From contig NZ_CP101824.1 of the NCBI RefSeq assembly GCF_024498195.1, forward strand, positions 930,001 through 994,000: a stretch of DNA of 64,000 bases. The letters are read 5' to 3'. Both the position numbers and the translations under genes were made by a program. Each line of letters begins with the position of its first letter. The first letter of the stretch is position 1. The DNA comes from Halovivax cerinus (GTDB taxonomy: Archaea > Halobacteriota > Halobacteria > Halobacteriales > Natrialbaceae). Below are positions 58,848 to 64,000 of the stretch, one piece after another. The notes under the pieces are model-generated. The model ran no database searches, was not told the origin of the DNA, and was given only the letters and a program-made list of their open reading frames with translations.

Positions 58848-59525
58848 TTACTCGACGATCGATTCGAGTTCGCGAGCGACGCGTCGCGGCACGAGGAGTC
58901 GTCGTGGACCCGGGACGTACTCACCGTCCGGTGTCCGGTAGCGGAGTCGAACGAGCGACGTCCCGCCGATGGACCGAGAAGAGACGCCCGACAGTGTGTC
59001 GAGGGCGATCACGTCCTCGGGGTCGTAGAGGTAGAGGACGCCCTCCTCTCGGTCGAGGACGCCGGTCGAGCGCATGAAGACGGCAGCGAGCAAGAACGCG
59101 AGTGAAACCGGGATCGTCGCGGCCGCGAAAAACTGGCCAACGTTGCCGCCGACGACGGTGTCGAGCGCGAAGATGAGGCCGCCCACGAACACCGCCCCGA
59201 CCGCGGCGTCGACGCCGCGCGAGAGGCGCGCGTCGACGTCGTCGCTCGGCGTGTAGTCGATGCCGGGAACGTACCGTGTCACCGCTGCCAGGCTGGCCGC
59301 GGGATCGTCCGTGAGCGCGAGGGCGAGGATCGTCACCGCGAGCCCCGCCAGGGCGGCCAACAGGAGCGATCGGCCGCCGACCTGCGAGGTGAGTCCGAGC
59401 AGTCGACCGAACACGACGAGCGTCAACGCGCCGAACAGCGTGCCGGCGCCGAGGCCCCAGCAGAGCCGGATCAGCGCCGACGTGTCCGCGTCACGGTGCC
59501 ACTGGAGGCGTGCCGCCTGAGTCAT
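58848..59525 (-). CDS. haloarchaeal membrane protein, function unknown
   Basis: The 225-residue protein has four predicted membrane segments (for example CWGLGAGTLFGALTLVVFGR, LLLAALAGLAVTILALAL, AVGAVFVGGLIFALDTVV, AATIPVSLAFLLAAVF) and a soluble C-terminal part with strands VLYLYDPEDVIALDTLSGVS and SLVRLRYRTPDGEYVPGPRR. The family was not identified. It converges with the CNNM gene and lies 51 bp after a phosphate-transporter gene on the same strand, so it may be in its transcript. Confidence 0.7.
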   Translation of the reverse strand: MTQAARLQWHRDADTSALIRLCWGLGAGTLFGALTLVVFGRLLGLTSQVGGRSLLLAALAGLAVTILALALTDDPAASLAAVTRYVPGIDYTPSDDVDARLSRGVDAAVGAVFVGGLIFALDTVVGGNVGQFFAAATIPVSLAFLLAAVFMRSTGVLDREEGVLYLYDPEDVIALDTLSGVSSRSIGGTSLVRLRYRTPDGEYVPGPRRLLVPRRVARELESIVE

Positions 59526-59576
59526 ACCACATCTCGTCGGCGAGGGAGGGTAGGCCCTTCGGTCCGCGGCCGATGG

Positions 59577-60767
59577 TCAGCCGACGAGCGCCCGGAATGC
59601 GGCGAAGCCACCGAAGCCGACGGCGAGGGCGCCGAGGAACGACAGAACCCACGCGAGGATCGTGAAGCCGACCTTCCTGGCGCTGACGCCGCCCCCGGCG
59701 CCGGCCGCCGCGAAGCCGCTGCCGATGATCGAGCTGACGACGATCTCGTTGAACGAGACGGGAATGCCGAACAGGACGGCGACCTGCGCGAGCGCGAACG
59801 AGGGGATGAGCGCCGCGATGGAGCGACGCGGTCCGAGCGAGGAGTAGTCCTGCGAGATCGCCTTGATCATGCGGGGTGCGCCGGTCCACGACCCGACGAG
59901 CAGGCCGACGCCCCCGCCGGCGAGTAAGGCGACGAGCGGGAGCCCGATGTCTTCGCCGAGCGGAACGAGCGGGCCGACCGCGAGGCCGACCTGGCTGCCA
60001 CCGGCCGAGAACGCGACGAGTCCGCCCATGACGAGGAGGAACGTCCGTTCGGTCCGGACGGGATCGTTCCCCATCCCCACCGCGGTAGGAGCGGCCCAGA
60101 CGAGGGCGACCAGAATCGTCACGAGGAGGGACCCGACGATCGCCGGCCCTGGAATCGGACCGCCACCGGCCACGGCGATCGAGGCGGCCTCGCCGCTGCT
60201 CGCGAGGACGGCGAACTCGATGTTGGCGACGATGATTCCGATCAGCGCGGCGAGGACGGTCACCATCGCGCGCTCGGAGATCGGCTCGTCCCGCAGAGCG
60301 CGCGCGATGAGGTAGGCGACGAAGCCGCCGACGAACGGCGTGAGGAGCCACATCGCCCCGATCTCGGTGTACTTCGCCCACGCCGGGTCGCCGCCGAGGG
60401 CGAGCCCGACGCCGATCACCGATCCGGTGACGGTAAAGGCGGTGGCGATCGGGTAGCCGGTGAAGACGCCGGTGGCGACGAGAACCGCCGCGATGGAGAG
60501 CGCGAGCGTCGCCGCGGCGGGGGTGAGCGAGACACCGGCGATGAGGTCGCGACCCATCGCCTCGGAGACGTTCTGTCCCTGCAAGATCGCCCCGGAGATG
60601 CCGAGCAGCCCGACGAGAAAGCCCGCTCGCATCACCGAGATGGCGTTTGCGCCGACGGCCGGGGCGAACGGCGTCGACCCACTGGACCCGGCACCGATCG
60701 ACCACGCCATGAAGAGGCTGGCACCGGCGGCGAGGAGGAACGTCCCGAGCGTCGCTACGTCGACCAT
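59577..60767 (-). CDS. PiT family inorganic phosphate transporter
   Basis: The 396-residue integral membrane protein has about ten helices and the twin PiT signatures: GANAISVMRAGFLVGLLGIS in the first half and SFNEIVVSSIIGSGFAAAG in the second. Further family blocks are TVTGSVIGVGLALGG and WLLTPFVGGFVAYLIARAL. PiT proteins import phosphate (or metal phosphate) with H+ or Na+. No regulatory protein of the PhoU type is next to it; the neighbouring membrane gene is unknown. Confidence 0.92.
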   Translation of the reverse strand: MVDVATLGTFLLAAGASLFMAWSIGAGSSGSTPFAPAVGANAISVMRAGFLVGLLGISGAILQGQNVSEAMGRDLIAGVSLTPAAATLALSIAAVLVATGVFTGYPIATAFTVTGSVIGVGLALGGDPAWAKYTEIGAMWLLTPFVGGFVAYLIARALRDEPISERAMVTVLAALIGIIVANIEFAVLASSGEAASIAVAGGGPIPGPAIVGSLLVTILVALVWAAPTAVGMGNDPVRTERTFLLVMGGLVAFSAGGSQVGLAVGPLVPLGEDIGLPLVALLAGGGVGLLVGSWTGAPRMIKAISQDYSSLGPRRSIAALIPSFALAQVAVLFGIPVSFNEIVVSSIIGSGFAAAGAGGGVSARKVGFTILAWVLSFLGALAVGFGGFAAFRALVG

Positions 60768-60942
60768 CTACCCGCCCGTACCGGTGGATCGTACAAGTGT
60801 GTGCCGACCGACGTGCGATAGTACGTGGAAAATCGCCGAGCCGAACGAGTCCGATGGTGCGTTCGCAGTGGTCCCGAACCCGCAGGCGCCCACGTGTCGA
60901 GTCGACGGCAGTCACCGCCGTCTCCGGTCGGGATGGCCGACA

Positions 60943-61662
60943 CTACGTCGTGGTCGAGCGCGAACTGTCCTCCGGTTCCGGCGGCGGTTCGACCCCTTCG
61001 GCGGCCTCGACGGTCTCGGTGTCCTTCTCGGTCTCGACGTGCCAGCGGTCGACCTCGTCGTCGAGGTCGGCGAGCGTGTTCGAAACCCGTTCTTTGAGGT
61101 CGTCGTCGTTGACGTTGACCTCGAAGACGAACTCCTCGCCCCCGTTTCCCCGCCCGGATTGCTGGACGTTGGCGCTGATCAGTTCGTTGTCGAAGTAGTA
61201 GGGCGCGAGCTGTGTCATCACGCGCTGGTAGACGGTATCCTCGACGCGGCGGATCGCCTTCCGGCCGGCGGAGTCGGCCGCGCGGGCGACGTAGTCGATC
61301 GAGCGCCTCCAGTTGTCGACGGCTTCGTCCGCCTCGTCCTCTTCCAGGGCCTTGTAGGACTCCGAGAGTTTCTCACCGGCAGTCTTGATGTCGTCGTCGG
61401 GGCCCTTCCCGGCTTTCTCGCCCTTTCCCTCCTCGACGCGGGCCTGTTCGGCGGTCTTCTCGCTGACGTCGCTGTCGAGGCGCTCGTGGGTCTTCGGCCG
61501 CCACTCGTCCCACTCGGCGAAGGCGTCGGCGTACTGGCTGCCGACGTCAATCTCGGCGTCGTGGGCGCCCGCCTCCCGGAGGGCAGCAGTGATCCGTTCG
61601 CCGTGCTCGACGACGTCGCCCCAGTCGCCGCGGATCTTGAACCCGGAGATGCTCTCTTCCAT
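60943..61662 (-). CDS. DUF5828 family protein
   Basis: The 239-residue, very acidic protein matches the haloarchaeal DUF5828 family: MEESISGFKIRGDWGDVVEH, GERITAALREAGAHDAEIDV, EWDEWRPKTHERLDSDVSEK, and a central charged helix followed by AGRKAIRRVEDTVYQRVMTQ and LAPYYFDNELISANVQQ. The C-terminus is a low-complexity Glu/Pro/Ser/Thr tail. Its function is unknown. A TTTATATC-like sequence at 61694-61701 fits the promoter. It lies 175 bp from the PiT gene on the same strand. Confidence 0.85.
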   Translation of the reverse strand: MEESISGFKIRGDWGDVVEHGERITAALREAGAHDAEIDVGSQYADAFAEWDEWRPKTHERLDSDVSEKTAEQARVEEGKGEKAGKGPDDDIKTAGEKLSESYKALEEDEADEAVDNWRRSIDYVARAADSAGRKAIRRVEDTVYQRVMTQLAPYYFDNELISANVQQSGRGNGGEEFVFEVNVNDDDLKERVSNTLADLDDEVDRWHVETEKDTETVEAAEGVEPPPEPEDSSRSTTT

Positions 61663-61876
61663 CCGATTGGCGCGGGTCTATGAGTCGCGTCGATATAAAC
61701 TTCGTCGCCGAAAGGGCCGGGCGTGGCATATGTGCGCACGGTCGTCGCCCCCGCGTCCGACCCGCGGTGCGTTGCGACGAGACTGCAAATCGCTCGTGAG
61801 CTCGCCGCCTCGGCGTGGAACCGGCCCGTAGCGGGAGACCGCAAGGTTGAGGCAGATACTGTTCGGAGTACCCTCC

Positions 61877-62554
61877 ATGCCGATCGAAGATCGCGACGAC
61901 GCCTACCTCGTCACGCACGCCCTGGCCAGGGACACGCTCTCTCGACTCCGATCGATCGAGACCGAACAGGTCGCGTTCCGGAAGGGTCTGGTGAAGCTCG
62001 GCCGGCTCTGTGGCTACGAGATCATCGACGGGCGGATGGAGACCGAGTACGTCGAGATCGAGACGCCGCTCGAACCGACGATGGGCGAGCGCGTCAAGGG
62101 CCTCGACGACGTCGTCATCATCAACGTCCTCCGCGCGGCGACGCCGTTCGTCGAAGGGCTACTGAAGGCGTTCCCGCGCGCCCGCCAGGGCGTCATCAGC
62201 GCCAGTCGCGACGAGGAAGGCGGGCGAACCGAGGATGGCTCGTTCCCGATCACCATCGACTACGTCAAGCTCCCCGAGATCACCGAAGACGACACCGTCA
62301 TCGTCGCCGATCCGATGCTCGCGACCGGGTCGACCATGAACGCCGTCCTGGACCACGTCGTCGACAGCGCGCCCGACCCGGAGCACCTGATCGTTCTCTC
62401 GGCCGTCTCGGCTCCCGAGGGGCTGCTCCGCGTCGGCGACGCGTTCCCGCAGGCCGACCTGCTTACCGTCTCGATCGACGACTACCTCGACGACGACGGC
62501 TACATCGTCCCCGGCCTCGGCGACGCCGGAGATCGGGCGTTCCGGACGACCTAA
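61877..62554 (+). CDS. upp: uracil phosphoribosyltransferase
   Basis: This salvage enzyme makes UMP from uracil and PRPP. The 225-residue protein has the UPRT pattern: [36 protein letters not shown], the PRPP-binding [20 protein letters not shown] (around residue 145), and the uracil-binding end [17 protein letters not shown]. The start at 61877 is the only ATG matching the family N-terminus. It is divergent from DUF5828, with 214 bp between. Confidence 0.96.
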   Translation: MPIEDRDDAYLVTHALARDTLSRLRSIETEQVAFRKGLVKLGRLCGYEIIDGRMETEYVEIETPLEPTMGERVKGLDDVVIINVLRAATPFVEGLLKAFPRARQGVISASRDEEGGRTEDGSFPITIDYVKLPEITEDDTVIVADPMLATGSTMNAVLDHVVDSAPDPEHLIVLSAVSAPEGLLRVGDAFPQADLLTVSIDDYLDDDGYIVPGLGDAGDRAFRTT

Positions 62555-62686
62555 GGGCGGTCGCCGTCGAGAGTGGATCCACCCTCTCGGACCCGCGGCC
62601 GCCCACGATCGGCCGTTACGTTCGAGCGCCAGAGTGTACCCAGCCGACGTTCTTCCCCGGGACGCGTGTCAGAGAGCAATGAGAAA

Positions 62687-62695
62687 AGTTATACC
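62687..62695 (+). promoter_or_regulatory. TATA-like box for the DUF4234 gene
   Basis: AGTTATACC lies 23-31 nt before the ATG at 62718 but only about 14-22 nt before the GTG at 62709, which favours the ATG. Confidence 0.5.
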
Positions 62696-62717
62696 AATTG
62701 TGTAACCAGTGGGCGAC

Positions 62718-63062
62718 ATGGGTGCAAACACAACCTCGGTGACGAACGCGGGAGCGTTCAGGACGCGATCGCTCGGGAAGCAAGTACTGTTCTCGGTGCT
62801 CACGCTCGGGTTTTACTGGATATACTGGTACCACGTCACACACACGCAGCTAAACGACGGGACCGACGCCAATTTCGCCCCCCTGATGCGTACGGTCGGG
62901 CTGTTCATCCCGATTTACAACCTGATCGTCATGTGGCGGACGTCACACGACTGCGAGGCCGTCACCGACCAGGATGGTGTCCTCCTGTTCGTCCTGACCC
63001 TCGTCTTCCCCCCGGCGTTCTGGTTCCTCGTCCAGAGCGGCATCAACGACGTCGCGAAGTGA
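62718..63062 (+). CDS. DUF4234 family membrane protein
   Basis: The 114-residue protein has about three membrane segments (LGKQVLFSVLTLGFYWIYW, VGLFIPIYNLIVMW, LLFVLTLVFPPAFWFLV) and the YWIYWYHVTHTQLND word typical of DUF4234. The family has no known role. The start at ATG 62718 is set by the TATA-like box; the in-frame GTG at 62709 would be too close to it. It faces the S9 peptidase end 60 bp away. Confidence 0.8.
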   Translation: MGANTTSVTNAGAFRTRSLGKQVLFSVLTLGFYWIYWYHVTHTQLNDGTDANFAPLMRTVGLFIPIYNLIVMWRTSHDCEAVTDQDGVLLFVLTLVFPPAFWFLVQSGINDVAK

Positions 63063-63122
63063 GGCGCCGGGACGACCGTCCAGGACGGTCACCGGTGTGA
63101 GACTGCGCCGACAGTCGCTCCG

Positions 63123-64000
63123 TCAACCGTCTACATCGGCGTCCTCGCCGTCGGCGGCGTCCTCGTCGGCGTCGCCAGCGGCCGACAGATCGGCGTTCGG
63201 GTCGCGTTCGAGTGCCGGTGGGACGTCTTTCCGGTCGGAGTAGCCGTCGAACCAGCGGACGATGCGCTCGATGCGGTCGACGACGTGGCCCGGCTCGCCC
63301 GAGCGCGACAGTTCGTGTCCTTCGCGAGGATAGCGGACGAGACGGGTTTCGACGCGGTGTTTCTTCAGCCCGGTGTAGTAAAGTTCGGCGCCGTTGGCGG
63401 GCGTCCGGTAGTCACGATCGGAGTGGATGAGCAGCGTGGGCGTGTCGATCTCGGGCACGAGCGAGACCGGCGAGTGGTCCCAGAGGAAGTCGGGTTCCTC
63501 CCACGGCGTGGTGCCGAAGTCGTACTCGACGAGCTTGTAGGCGCCGTCGGTCGACCCGTAGAAACCGGTGAGGTCGTAGACGCCGCGCTGTGAGACCGCG
63601 GCGGTGAAGCGGTCGGTGCGCCCGACGGCCCAGGCGGTCATGTAGCCGCCGAAACTGCCGCCGGTGACGTACTGCTCGTCGGCGTCGATCTCGGGGCGCT
63701 CGCTCACTGCGTCGGCGCCCGCGAGAACGTCCTCGAGCGTCTTGTCGCCCCAGTCGCGATACGTGGAGACGGCGTGGTCTTCGCCGTATCCCGTCGATCC
63801 CCGCGGGTTCGACCAGAAGACGGCGTAGCCGTTGGCGGCGAGTGTCTGGAACTCGTGCCACATCGTGCCCGACGTGGTCCACTGGACGTGCGGGCCGCCG
63901 TGGATCTCGACGACGAGGGGATACGGTTCCTCGCCGATGCGGTCGACGGCTGCGCCCGACGCGTCGACGTCCGTCGGTGGCGTCAGCAGCCACCCCTGGC
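63123..64000 (-). CDS. S9 family peptidase (prolyl oligopeptidase-like), 5'-truncated by the window edge
   Basis: Only the C-terminal catalytic alpha/beta-hydrolase domain is visible (about 292 residues). It shows YPLVVEIHGGPHVQWTTSGT (oxyanion region), VFWSNPRGSTGYGEDH, the nucleophile Ser in VTGGSFGGYMTAW, the acid Asp in LLIHSDRDYRTP, and the histidine in RYPREGHELSRSG. The C-terminal tail is strongly acidic. S9 enzymes cut peptides, often after proline or basic residues, or remove acyl-amino acids. The frame is open to the last base of the window, so the propeller domain lies outside. Confidence 0.94.
   Translation of the reverse strand, partial: QGWLLTPPTDVDASGAAVDRIGEEPYPLVVEIHGGPHVQWTTSGTMWHEFQTLAANGYAVFWSNPRGSTGYGEDHAVSTYRDWGDKTLEDVLAGADAVSERPEIDADEQYVTGGSFGGYMTAWAVGRTDRFTAAVSQRGVYDLTGFYGSTDGAYKLVEYDFGTTPWEEPDFLWDHSPVSLVPEIDTPTLLIHSDRDYRTPANGAELYYTGLKKHRVETRLVRYPREGHELSRSGEPGHVVDRIERIVRWFDGYSDRKDVPPALERDPNADLSAAGDADEDAADGEDADVDG

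Overview
The window is a GC-rich, gene-dense stretch of a haloarchaeal chromosome (class Halobacteria). The evidence is the strongly acidic proteome, Tat-type lipobox signal peptides, archaeal replication and transcription proteins (MCM, the PolD large subunit, TFB, Hef), families largely confined to haloarchaea (DUF5783, DUF5828, HalOD1, bat-type HTH, conditioned-medium-induced protein 4), and TATA-like boxes 25-30 nt upstream of many start codons, as expected for leaderless mRNAs. I cannot assign a genus. No rRNA, tRNA, CRISPR array or complete insertion sequence was recognised.

Layout. 0-2.6 kb: the hemC/hemD tetrapyrrole pair and a small membrane protein. 2.8-4.3 kb: a DHH/RecJ-like phosphoesterase. 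4.3-8.4 kb: a low-density segment with three small genes (an uncharacterised protein, DUF5783 and a NifU-domain protein) between two long stretches without convincing genes; three related AT-rich 35-39 bp elements lie here. 8.4-10.3 kb: panE and two small conserved proteins. 10.4-20.1 kb: a peptide-use island with a divergent amidohydrolase, a complete Dpp/Opp-type ABC operon continuing into a SnoaL-like gene, then an M24 peptidase and a convergent aldo/keto reductase; three short tandem-repeat arrays sit at gene 3' ends. 20-27 kb: a PPC (DUF296) gene followed at once by the PolD large subunit, whose catalytic motif is split by a 494-residue intein. 27.5-33.9 kb: a second complete Dpp/Opp operon. 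34-43.6 kb: small haloarchaeal proteins, a CBS protein overlapping glyS, a dolichol-kinase-like protein, a bat-type regulator, a HalOD1 protein, a flavin reductase, a compact hairpin element flanked by a 9-bp direct repeat, and hef. 43.6-48.4 kb: a beta-propeller-like protein, a winged-helix/zinc protein, an ATP-grasp enzyme, a TFB and a SHOCT-like protein. 48.4-54 kb: mcm with two large inteins (524 and 644 residues) separated by 39 extein residues. 54-64 kb: cmi4-like, a Cas4-like protein that seems to lack its catalytic E-x-K, a TsaC/Sua5 enzyme, a glutaredoxin/cysteine-less peroxiredoxin pair, a CNNM/CorC-like protein, a PiT phosphate transporter, DUF5828, upp, a DUF4234 protein and the end of an S9 peptidase.

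The most unusual biology is in the replication genes. All three inteins interrupt catalytic regions and carry LAGLIDADG-type endonuclease motifs, and each has predicted helix-turn-helix segments. The mcm extein also has two sharply bounded patches of A/T-ending synonymous codons, one over Walker A and one downstream of the second intein, that stand out from the GC-ending codons around them. The two peptide transporters share a further oddity: in both DppF-like ATPases about 100 residues are inserted between the two cysteine pairs of the C-terminal domain.
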